Shown here one piece after another: positions 27,532 through 34,674 of a stretch of 64,000 nt of DNA (positions within the stretch are counted from its first letter, which is position 1; each line of letters opens with the position of its first letter). A model generated the notes under the pieces. It was given only the letters and a program-made list of their open reading frames with translations, was not told the origin of the DNA and searched no databases. Source of the DNA: Gaiellasilicea sp963791905 (GTDB lineage: Bacteria > Actinomycetota > Thermoleophilia > Gaiellales > Gaiellaceae); NCBI GenBank assembly GCA_963791905.1, contig CAWBTX010000005.1:1178001-1242000 (forward strand), in the 5' to 3' direction. The position numbers and the translations under genes are program-made.

Positions 27532-28134
27532 ATGGAGAGGCGTGTTGGCCCGGTTCTTGTAGTCGAAAGGGCCGACACGGCGCGCGAGAACCTGCTGCGG
27601 CGGCTCGCCGGCGACGGTCTCGAGGTGCTCGCGGCGGATACGGCGGAGACGGCGCTCGAGATCGCGCTCCACCGCCGCCCGAGCCTCGTTCTCACCGAGA
27701 TCAATCTGCCCGGCATGTGCGGCTACGAGCTGCTGCGAGTGCTGCGCGAGATGTTCGGCGAGTCGCTCCCGATCGTCTTCCTCTCGGGCGACCGCACCGA
27801 GTCGTTCGACCGCGTGGCGGGGATGCTGCTCGGCGCCGACGACTACCTGACCAAGCCGTTCTCGGAGGACGAGCTGCTCGCGCGTGTGCGTCGGCTCGTT
27901 CGCGTGTCGACCGGAGGCGCCGTGGGCAACGGCTCGCTCACGGGACGCGAGCGGGAGGTGCTGCAACTGCTCGCCGCTGGAAAGAGCCAGCCGGAGATCG
28001 CGGCCGCGCTCGTGATCTCCCCGAAGACGTGCGCGAAGCACATCGAGCGCATCCTCGAGAAGCTGGGAGTGCACAGCCGCGCCCAGGCGGTCGCGGCCGC
28101 GTACCGGAACGAGCTGCTCGCCGTTCGCGGTTGA
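27532..28134 (+). CDS. LuxR/NarL-type response regulator with atypical receiver domain
   Basis: 200 residues. The receiver domain (residues 1-120) keeps IVFLSGD (switch Ser) and DDYLTKPFSEDEL (Lys), but the phospho-acceptor position reads LVLTEINLPG, so Glu56 replaces Asp. The N-terminal acidic pair is altered to VVERAD. The C-terminal GerE helix-turn-helix is canonical (LTGREREVLQLLAAGKSQPE, then ISPKTCAKHIERILEKLGVHSR). It probably works without ordinary phosphorylation, or Glu mimics the phosphorylated state. No histidine kinase is nearby. It lies between two secreted-protein genes and is divergent from one of them. Confidence 0.85.
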   Translation: MERRVGPVLVVERADTARENLLRRLAGDGLEVLAADTAETALEIALHRRPSLVLTEINLPGMCGYELLRVLREMFGESLPIVFLSGDRTESFDRVAGMLLGADDYLTKPFSEDELLARVRRLVRVSTGGAVGNGSLTGREREVLQLLAAGKSQPEIAAALVISPKTCAKHIERILEKLGVHSRAQAVAAAYRNELLAVRG

Positions 28135-28177
28135 CGAGCGGTGAGGGAGCGGCCGAGGCCGCTCCCCTCTGGCTCGC

Positions 28178-29434
28178 CTAGTAGTGCCGGATGCGGATGC
28201 CGCCGAGGAGCGTGCCGCTCGCCGAGTAACCCGGCCAGTCGATCGCGTAGCGGTCGCCCGTCGAAGTGTCGTCCTCGATGCGGAGGACGAACGCCCGCGT
28301 GCCGCCGAGCGTCCACCCGCGGCCGATCACAGTGGCTCGGTTGCCGGAGCAGGCCACCCCGTCGAGCGTGTTGAGGGAGGCGAGGCGTCCCGTCGAGCTC
28401 GCGCTGTCGGCGTGTGTGACGACGCCGAGAGCCGACGAGAAGCTGGGACGGTTGTCCACAACGACGCCAAGTGCCCGCCCGCTCGACTTTCCGGCGCCGA
28501 TGACGGAGCACTTCGTCGAGGTGAACGTCGAATCACAGGCGTCGCCGATCCCGTCGAAGTCGATGTCGGACTGACTTGGGTTCGCCACCGAGGGGCAGTT
28601 GTCCCCGGCGTCGGCCACGCCGTCGTTGTCGTCGTCCGGATCGCAGGCGTCTCCGAGCCCGTCGTGGTCGTTGTCCTGCTGGCCGGCATTGGGCGTGTTG
28701 ACGCAGTTGTCGGTCGCATCGAGCACGCCGTCGCCGTCACTGTCGATGACGCCGCAGATGTTCCGCACGAGGACGTCCGTGTCCGCCGACGTGTAGCCGC
28801 CGGCGTTGTTGTCGGAGAAGACGTTGGAGTCACCGGAGAGCAGGAACTCACCGCGCCCCAGCTGCTGCGTCGCGATGAACGTGTGCGTTGGTTCCGCGGT
28901 GCGAACGAGGCTCGACCCCTCGGCGCCGAGAGTCACACGCGAGGCGTTCACCATGTGGATTGTCTTCACGCCGGCGGTGAAGGGATGAGGATCGATGTTC
29001 GAGGTCAGCGTCGGGTAGGTGTTGCCGATCGAGTCCGGCACGACCTGCATGCCCGAGCCGAGCGACGAGGACAGGTCGTTCATCGTCGCGATCGCGCCGG
29101 GGAAGACGTTGTTCTCGGCCAGGGCGAACAGCCGGCCGCCGCCATTGACGTAGGAGCCGAACTGAGTCTTCTGCGCCGCCGAGAACGCCGTGCTGTTGAT
29201 CGGGAGCACGACGCAGTCGAACCCACTCAGGTCGGGCGGGAGCGTCGGGCTCGTGACGAGCGGCTTTCCCGCTGCCAGAGCGAACTCGGTATAGCCACCC
29301 TCGTCGGGCGTGTTGTTGCCCGTGTAGATGAGGATGTTGCCCCCTGCCGCGGCGCCCGCAGCCGCCCAGCAGAGCGCCGTTGTCAGGACCACGAGCAGTG
29401 TCAGCCTGCGCAACGGCCGCATCGATGCAAGCAT
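28178..29434 (-). CDS. Secreted protein with thrombospondin type 3 calcium repeats and shared C-terminal domain
   Basis: 418 residues, intact. It has a signal peptide (RRLTLLVVLTTALCWAAAGA) and an N-terminal domain of about 200 residues beginning NILIYTGNNTPDEGGYTEF, with FDCVVLPINSTAFS and GGGRLFALAENN, like a glutamine amidotransferase-like flavodoxin fold. Three Asp-rich type 3 repeats follow (IDSDGDGVLDATDNC, DNDHDGLGDACD, DIDFDGIGDACD). The last 110 residues (from Cys309) match the C-terminus of the vWA protein. AGGGGGAG precedes ATG 29434. Calcium-stabilised surface or secreted protein; activity unknown. Confidence 0.8.
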   Translation of the reverse strand: MLASMRPLRRLTLLVVLTTALCWAAAGAAAGGNILIYTGNNTPDEGGYTEFALAAGKPLVTSPTLPPDLSGFDCVVLPINSTAFSAAQKTQFGSYVNGGGRLFALAENNVFPGAIATMNDLSSSLGSGMQVVPDSIGNTYPTLTSNIDPHPFTAGVKTIHMVNASRVTLGAEGSSLVRTAEPTHTFIATQQLGRGEFLLSGDSNVFSDNNAGGYTSADTDVLVRNICGVIDSDGDGVLDATDNCVNTPNAGQQDNDHDGLGDACDPDDDNDGVADAGDNCPSVANPSQSDIDFDGIGDACDSTFTSTKCSVIGAGKSSGRALGVVVDNRPSFSSALGVVTHADSASSTGRLASLNTLDGVACSGNRATVIGRGWTLGGTRAFVLRIEDDTSTGDRYAIDWPGYSASGTLLGGIRIRHY

Positions 29435-29523
29435 GTTTCTCCCCCTAGCTTTCCCAGTCGCAATACCGCAGTACCGGGCCACACTACTCCCCTCCACCCC
29501 CGGGAACAGGCCAGGCTTTTCAC

Positions 29524-29548
29524 CCTCCCCGGGTGCCACCCGGGGAGG
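29524..29548. other. Perfect 11-bp hairpin upstream of aroC
   Basis: CCTCCCCGGGT, loop GCC, ACCCGGGGAGG, placed 26 bp before the aroC GTG and 90 bp from the divergent secreted-protein start. No T-run follows. It may be a leader structure of the aroC transcript and marks the right edge of the island. Confidence 0.6.
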
Positions 29549-29574
29549 TACCGGGCACGGCATACGATGGCGCG

Positions 29575-30670
29575 GTGGCGCTCGAGCTCGCAACCGCCGG
29601 CGAATCGCACGGTCCCGCGCTCGTCGCGATCGTCTGCGGCCTGCCGGCAGGCCTGACCCTCGACCGCGCCGCCGTCGACGCGGACCTGCTCCGACGCCAG
29701 CAGGGCTACGGCCGGAGTCCCCGTCAGCAGCTCGAGCAAGACGTGGTCGAGGTGCTCGCCGGGCTTCGGCACGGGCGGACGCTCGGGACACCGCTGGCCC
29801 TCGTCGTCCGCAACCGCGATCACAAGAACTGGACGTGGGGGATGAGCCCGTGGCCGCCGGTGGGCGAGCCGAGCGGGAAGGGGACGAAGCCGGTGACCCT
29901 GCCGCGGCCCGGCCACGCGGACCTCGCCGGAGTGTTGAAGTACGGCCTCGAGGACGTGCGCGACGCGCTCGAGCGCGCGAGCGCCCGGCACACCGCCGTC
30001 TTCGTGGCGGCGGGCGCGGTCGCGAAGGCGCTGCTGCGCGAGCTCGGGATCGAGCGTCGGCGGTGGCGTCGTCGAGATCGGCGGCGAGCGTGAGAGCTGG
30101 GAGGCTGCGATCGACGCTGCGAGGGCGGATCGCGACACGCTCGGCGGCGTCGTCGAGGTCCGGGCTCGGGGAGTCCCGCCCGGGCTTGGCTCCTACGCCC
30201 GGCGCGAGGATCGCCTCGACGCGCGCCTCGCGGCGGCGCTGATGGGGATCCAGGCGGTCAAGGGCGTCGAGATCGGCGACGGCTTCGCGCTCGCGCGGGA
30301 GCGCGGCTCGGCCGCTCACGACGAGATCGAGCCCGATCTTGAGAGGCAGAGCCTACGTCGGCGCTCGAATCGAGCAGGCGGGATCGAGGCCGGCATCTCG
30401 AACGGCGAGGAGATCGTCGTCCGCGCGGGGATGAAGCCGCTGCCGACGTTGATGCGCCCACTCGATTCCGTCGACCTCGCGACCGGCGAGGCGGCACAGG
30501 CGCTGGTCGAGCGGAGCGACGTCGCCGCGGTCGAGGCGCTCGCCGTGGTCGCCGAGGCCGCCGTCGCCTGGGAGCTCGCGCGCGCCGCGCGGGAGAAGTT
30601 CGGCGGTGACGCGCTCGACGACATGGTCGCCGCCCACCGCACCTACCTGGAGCGCATACGCACGCGCTGA
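29575..30670 (+). CDS. aroC: Chorismate synthase, frameshifted
   Basis: Converts EPSP to chorismate using reduced FMN. GTG 29575 gives VALELATAGESHGPALVAI (signature 1, GESHG). RRQQGYGRSPRQQLEQD, LVVRNRDHKNW, RPGHADLAGVLKYG (signature 2), SNRAGGIEAGISNGE (signature 3) and MKPLPTL follow. A break near 30057 lies between GIE and the GGGVVEIGGE-like strand. Length about 365 residues is normal. The TGA overlaps a CTG that begins aroKB. Confidence 0.88.
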
Positions 30671-32079
30671 ACCGCCACATCGTCCTCGTCGGCTTCATGG
30701 GCTCGGGCAAGACGAGCCTCGGCCAGGCGCTGGCCGAGCGCCTCGGCCGCCCGTTCCGCGACACCGATGACGAGCAGGAGAAATGGATGCAGCTCCCGGT
30801 GGCCGAGATCTGGGAGCGGCACGGCGAGGAGAGCTTCAGGGGCGGGGAGGCGAACAGCCTCGATGCGCTCTTGGGCGAGCGCGATCCTCTCGTCATCGCG
30901 CTGGGTGGTGGCGCGGTCGAGACGCCTCGCGTCCGGGAGCGGCTCGAGGACGCCTCCGTGATCTGGCTGCCGGTCGATGTGGACACGGCGTGGCAGCGCG
31001 TCTCGGGCACCGATCGCCCGCTCGTGCGTGACGAGACCGAGTTCCGGGCCCGCTACGAGCTGCGCCAGAGCCTCTACGAAGCTGTCGCCGCTGCGACCGC
31101 CACCGATCTCGATGGCGCCGTCCTCGCCGCGGGCGGCGTCCACGTCGAGGCCGGTGCGCTCGAGCGGCTCGGCGAGCTGATTCCCGGCGACGGTGGAATC
31201 GAGCTCGTTGCCGATGCCCGGGTCGCGGGTTTCTACGGGATGGAGGCGCAGCTCGCGCTCGGCGGTCGGCTCCGGGCGACCCACGAGCTGCCGCCGGGCG
31301 AGGAGGCGAAGAGTGTCGGCACGATCGACCGCCTCTGGCGCGAGCTCGAGCTCGACCGCGGCGGCACGATCGTCGCGCTCGGCGGCGGCTGCACGACCGA
31401 CACGGCCGGCTTCGCCGCCGCGACGTACATGCGCGGCATCGACTGGGTGGCAGTCCCGACGACCCTCGTCGGCCAGGTCGACGCAGCCATCGGCGGCAAG
31501 ACCGCCATCGACCTCCCGCACGCGAAGAACCTCGTCGGGGCGTTCCACTGGCCCGTCCGCACCGTCATCGACCCGGCCCTCCTCGACACGCTCCCCGAGA
31601 CGGAGCTCCTGAACGGTCGTGCGGAGATCGTGAAGACGGGCCTGCTCGCCGGCGAGCCGCTCTGGGAGCTCCCGTTGCCGGAGGCGGTTCGCGCTTGCGC
31701 CGCGTTCAAGACGGCGGTCTGCCTCCGCGATCCTCACGACCGCGGCGACCGCCGGCAGCTCAATCTCGGCCACACCTTCGCGCATGCCCTCGAGACGGCG
31801 GCCGGCTACGGGCTGCCGCATGGACGCGCCGTGGCCCTCGGGCTCCTGGCGGCCCTGCGGCTGTCGGGACTGGAGACGAAGGACGTCGAGCGCGAGCTCC
31901 GCCCCGAGCCGGTCCGCGTCGATCGCGACCGCGCCTGGGCTGCGCTGGCGCGCGACAAGAAGTCGGTCGCCGGCGCGCCGCAGCTCGTCCTGCTCGAGGC
32001 GCCCGGCGCGCCGAGGCTCGGCGTCGAGCTGCCGGAGACCGAGGTACGCGCCGCGCTCGACGCCCTGATAGCCGGATAG
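30667..32079 (+). CDS. aroKB: Shikimate kinase / 3-dehydroquinate synthase fusion
   Basis: Bifunctional, about 470 residues, intact. The kinase half reads NRHIVLVGFMGSGKTSLGQA (Walker A), FRDTDDE, FRGGEA and ALGGGAVETP. The synthase half begins near residue 170 with IELVADARVAG, ELPPGEEAKSVGT, IVALGGGCTTDTAGFAAATY (NAD site), PTTLVGQVDAAIGGKTAID and NLGHTFAHALE (zinc ligands). The frame has no ATG, GTG or TTG before the ATG inside the P-loop, so CTG 30667, overlapping the aroC TGA, is the best start. It catalyses two steps of the shikimate pathway. Confidence 0.9.
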   Translation: MNRHIVLVGFMGSGKTSLGQALAERLGRPFRDTDDEQEKWMQLPVAEIWERHGEESFRGGEANSLDALLGERDPLVIALGGGAVETPRVRERLEDASVIWLPVDVDTAWQRVSGTDRPLVRDETEFRARYELRQSLYEAVAAATATDLDGAVLAAGGVHVEAGALERLGELIPGDGGIELVADARVAGFYGMEAQLALGGRLRATHELPPGEEAKSVGTIDRLWRELELDRGGTIVALGGGCTTDTAGFAAATYMRGIDWVAVPTTLVGQVDAAIGGKTAIDLPHAKNLVGAFHWPVRTVIDPALLDTLPETELLNGRAEIVKTGLLAGEPLWELPLPEAVRACAAFKTAVCLRDPHDRGDRRQLNLGHTFAHALETAAGYGLPHGRAVALGLLAALRLSGLETKDVERELRPEPVRVDRDRAWAALARDKKSVAGAPQLVLLEAPGAPRLGVELPETEVRAALDALIAG

Positions 32080-32088
32080 AGTCGGCCG

Positions 32089-32517
32089 ATGCGCGTGGCA
32101 GTCCTCAACGGGGTCAACCTCGACGTGCTCGCCCGGCGCGATCCAGCCCTGTACGGCGGGCTCGGGCTCGCCGAGCTCGAGAGCCGGATCTACGGGTGGT
32201 CGAAGGAGCTCGAGTTCTCGACCCGCTGCCGGCAGACGAACCACGAGGGCCAGTTCGTCGACTGGTGCCACGACGCGCTCGACTGGGCCGACGGCGTCGT
32301 CCTCAACCCCGGCGCCTGGTCGCACTACAGCTATGCAATCCGCGACGCGGTCGAGCTCTTCACCGTGCCGGTCGTGGAGGTCCATCTGTCCAAGATCGAG
32401 GAGCGTGAGGAATGGAGGCGTCAATCCGTGATCGGGGAGCTCGCGGCGAAGCGGATCACCGGGAAGGGGCCGGACGGGTATCGGGAGGCACTGTGGTTCC
32501 TGGCGGCGCAACGATGA
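32089..32517 (+). CDS. aroQ: Type II 3-dehydroquinate dehydratase
   Basis: 142 residues, intact. It follows the type II pattern with some drift: LNGVNLDVLARRDPALYGG (usual LNGPNLN..GxREPxxYG, with catalytic Arg and Tyr), QTNHEGQFVDW, VLNPGAWSHYSYAIRDA (catalytic His) and VVEVHLSKIEERE. The Pro to Val change in the first motif is atypical but the catalytic residues stay. It forms a tight run aroC-aroKB-aroQ-pepQ. Confidence 0.85.
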   Translation: MRVAVLNGVNLDVLARRDPALYGGLGLAELESRIYGWSKELEFSTRCRQTNHEGQFVDWCHDALDWADGVVLNPGAWSHYSYAIRDAVELFTVPVVEVHLSKIEEREEWRRQSVIGELAAKRITGKGPDGYREALWFLAAQR

Positions 32518-33551
32518 GCCGGATCGAGCGCCTGGCGGCGCTGCTCGACCAGCCGCTCCTCGTCACGAGCGGCGTCAACGTGCGCTACCTGACGAGCCTC
32601 GCCAGCTCGAACGCGGCCGTGCTCGTCGAGCCCGACGGCGACGCGATGCTCTTCACCGACTTCCGCTACGCGCAGCGCGCGAGCGCACTCGACATTCCCT
32701 TCGAGCAGACCGCCCGAGCGGTCATCGGCGATCTCGCGACCAGGCTCGCCGGACGCACGATCGGGATCGAGGCGCACGTGCTGACGGTCGCGTCGCACGA
32801 CGCGCTCCAGGCGGGCGGCGTCGAGACCGTGCAGCAGACGGGGCTGGTCGAGCGGCTACGCGCGGTCAAGGAACCGGGCGAGATCGAGACGTTGCGGCAG
32901 GCGGCGGCGATCTCGGACGCCGTGTTCGGTGCGCTCGCCGACGAGCGCTTCGTCGGCCGCACCGAGCGCGAGCTCGCCTGGCGCGTGCGCGAGCTCTTCC
33001 ACGAGCACGGCTCCTCGGAGCTCTCGTTCGACACGGCCGTCGCCTCGGCGGAGAACGGCGCGAGCCCGCATGCCGAGGTGCGCGACGTCGCGATCCCGGC
33101 GAACACACTCGTCACGATCGACGCCGGCTGCCGCGTCGACGGCTACGCGTCGGACTGCACGCGCACCTACGCGACGGGCGAGCTGCCCGACGAGCTCGCG
33201 CGCGCATACGAGGTCTGCCTCGAGGCGCAGCTGGCGGGCCTCGAGGCGATCGGCCCCGGCGTCAGCGGACGCGACGCCGACGCGGGCTCGCGCGACGTCA
33301 TCGCCGCCGCAGGGTGGGGCGAGCAGTTCGGCCACGGGCTCGGGCACGGGATCGGCCTCGAGGTGCACGAGGCGCCCAGCCTCAGGCCGGAGTCGACGGA
33401 CGAGCTCGAGGCCGGGAACGTCGTCAGCTGCGAGCCCGGCATCTACCTGCCGGGGGTCGGCGGCGTGCGGATCGAGGACATGGTGCTCGTCACCGACGAC
33501 GGCCGCGAGCGCCTGACCCGGCTCGGGAAGGAGCTCGTCACCGTTCGCTAG
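32514..33551 (+). CDS. pepQ: M24 family Xaa-Pro aminopeptidase/dipeptidase
   Basis: 345 residues from ATG 32514 (ATGA overlap with aroQ), intact. It has a creatinase-like N-terminal domain and a pita-bread metallopeptidase domain. Metal ligands are visible as TIDAGCRVDGYASDCTRT (two Asp), GHGLGHGIGLEVHEAP (His), CEPGIYLPG (Glu) and GVRIEDMVLV (Glu). It removes N-terminal residues before proline or cleaves X-Pro dipeptides. Location between aroQ and efp is usual in actinobacteria and firmicutes. Confidence 0.88.
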   Translation: MSRIERLAALLDQPLLVTSGVNVRYLTSLASSNAAVLVEPDGDAMLFTDFRYAQRASALDIPFEQTARAVIGDLATRLAGRTIGIEAHVLTVASHDALQAGGVETVQQTGLVERLRAVKEPGEIETLRQAAAISDAVFGALADERFVGRTERELAWRVRELFHEHGSSELSFDTAVASAENGASPHAEVRDVAIPANTLVTIDAGCRVDGYASDCTRTYATGELPDELARAYEVCLEAQLAGLEAIGPGVSGRDADAGSRDVIAAAGWGEQFGHGLGHGIGLEVHEAPSLRPESTDELEAGNVVSCEPGIYLPGVGGVRIEDMVLVTDDGRERLTRLGKELVTVR

Positions 33552-33564
33552 TGTGATGCGCCTC

Positions 33565-34131
33565 ATGGCCGACGTCGTCTCCACGAACGAGTTCAAGAAC
33601 GGCATGCACATCGAGATCGACAGCTCGGTGTGGCGCGTCGTCGAGTTCCAGCACGTGAAGCCGGGCAAGGGCGGCGCGTTCGTGCGCACGAAGCTCAAGG
33701 CGGTCGACTCCGGCGCCGTCGTCGACAAGACCTTCCGGGCGGGCGAGAAGTTCCCGCGCATCTACACCGAGGTCAAGAACATGCAGTACCTCTACGACTC
33801 CGGCGACGAGGTCGTCTTCATGGACGAGGCGACGTACGAGCAGATGTCGCTGCCGCACGCGTCGCTCGAGTCGGAGCTGCCCTACATGCTGCCGTCGAGC
33901 TCCGTGCAGCTCCTGTTCGTCGGCGGCCGGCCGTCCGGGGTGCAGATGCCGGCCTCGATCGAGCTGCAGGTGACCGACACCGAGCCGGGCGTGAAGGGGG
34001 ACACGGTCTCGAACGTGACGAAGCCGGCGACGCTCGAGACCGGCGCCGTCGTCCAGGTGCCGCTCTTCGTGAACGTCGGCGAGCGCATCAAGGTCGACCC
34101 CCGCGAGGGCCGCTACATCTCCAGGGCCTGA
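33565..34131 (+). CDS. efp: Elongation factor P
   Basis: 188 residues, intact, from ATG 33565 (MADVVSTNEFKNGMHIEID). Domain I contains HVKPGKGGAFVRTKL with the lysine at the tip that is modified in some lineages, then FRAGEKFPRIYTEVKNMQYLY, and the C-terminal OB domain ends VGERIKVDPREGRYISRA. It relieves ribosome stalling at polyproline, which may matter for the EP- and Pro-rich proteins encoded here. The upstream in-frame ATG and GTG give an untypical leader. Confidence 0.92.
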   Translation: MADVVSTNEFKNGMHIEIDSSVWRVVEFQHVKPGKGGAFVRTKLKAVDSGAVVDKTFRAGEKFPRIYTEVKNMQYLYDSGDEVVFMDEATYEQMSLPHASLESELPYMLPSSSVQLLFVGGRPSGVQMPASIELQVTDTEPGVKGDTVSNVTKPATLETGAVVQVPLFVNVGERIKVDPREGRYISRA

Positions 34132-34551
34132 TGGCCGCGCCGAGGTCGTCTACACGACCGACGTCGGCGGAGCTCGAGCGCGGCCGACCTGCGAGGGGTT
34201 CTTCGTCGACTGGCCGACGCGGCCCTCGCCGGAGCGGCACCTCGAGCTCCTGCGCGGGAGCGACCATGTCGTCCTCGCTCGCGACGGGCGAGGCCGGCGC
34301 GCATGGTCGGCTTCGTGACGGCGATCAGCGACGGCGTCCTGAGCGCGTTCATCCCGCTGCTCGAGGTTCTGCCCGAGCGCCAGGGAGAGGGAATCGGCAC
34401 CGAGCTCGTCCGGCGGCTCCTCGCCGAGCTCGAGGACTTCTACATGGTCGACCTCATGTGCGACCCCGAGCTCGAGACGTTCTACAGCCGCTTCGAGATG
34501 GTGCTGCTGTCGGGCATGGGCCTGCGCCGGCGGCACCTCCTCGCGCCGTAG
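34131..34551 (+). CDS. GNAT acetyltransferase, frameshifted
   Basis: ATG 34131 overlaps the efp stop. The C-terminal two thirds are clear: MVGFVTAISDGVLSAFIPLL, LPERQGEGIGTELVRRLL (acetyl-CoA loop Q/RxxGxG) and FYSRFEMVLLSGMGLRRR. The first 55 codons need at least two frame changes near 34140-34300 to read a normal GNAT start (EVVYTTD, LRGFFVDWP). About 140 residues. Substrate unknown. Confidence 0.65.
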
Positions 34552-34556
34552 AGCGC

Positions 34557-34575
34557 TTGTGTTCCTGGAACACAA
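34557..34575. promoter_or_regulatory. 19-bp palindrome, candidate operator 1
   Basis: TTGTGTTCCTGGAACACAA is a perfect palindrome with 9-bp arms around a single T. It starts 6 bp after the stop of the GNAT gene and lies 100 bp before the carboxyltransferase start. A sister element follows 61 bp downstream. Confidence 0.55.
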
Positions 34576-34617
34576 AGTCTCCCGGGCACGGCTTGGTTGC
34601 GCGGGTCGGGTGCGGGC

Positions 34618-34637
34618 TTGTGTTTCAGGCAACACAA
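34618..34637. promoter_or_regulatory. 20-bp palindrome, candidate operator 2
   Basis: TTGTGTT, spacer TCAGGC, AACACAA: same 7-bp arms as operator 1, centre-to-centre distance about 61.5 bp (near six helical turns). It ends 37 bp before the GTG of the carboxyltransferase gene. Two such sites in one 123-bp gap suggest cooperative regulator binding. Confidence 0.55.
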
Positions 34638-34674
34638 ACTCCTCGCCGTCGCCGGCACTCGCTAGGCTCCGGTC

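Noticed and set aside
30643..32511. 622-codon minus-strand frame opposite aroKB and aroQ
   Set aside because: Shadow of intact plus-strand shikimate genes.
34557..34637. Attachment sites or transposon ends
   Set aside because: No integrase or transposase nearby and no duplicated flanks; operator function fits the position better.
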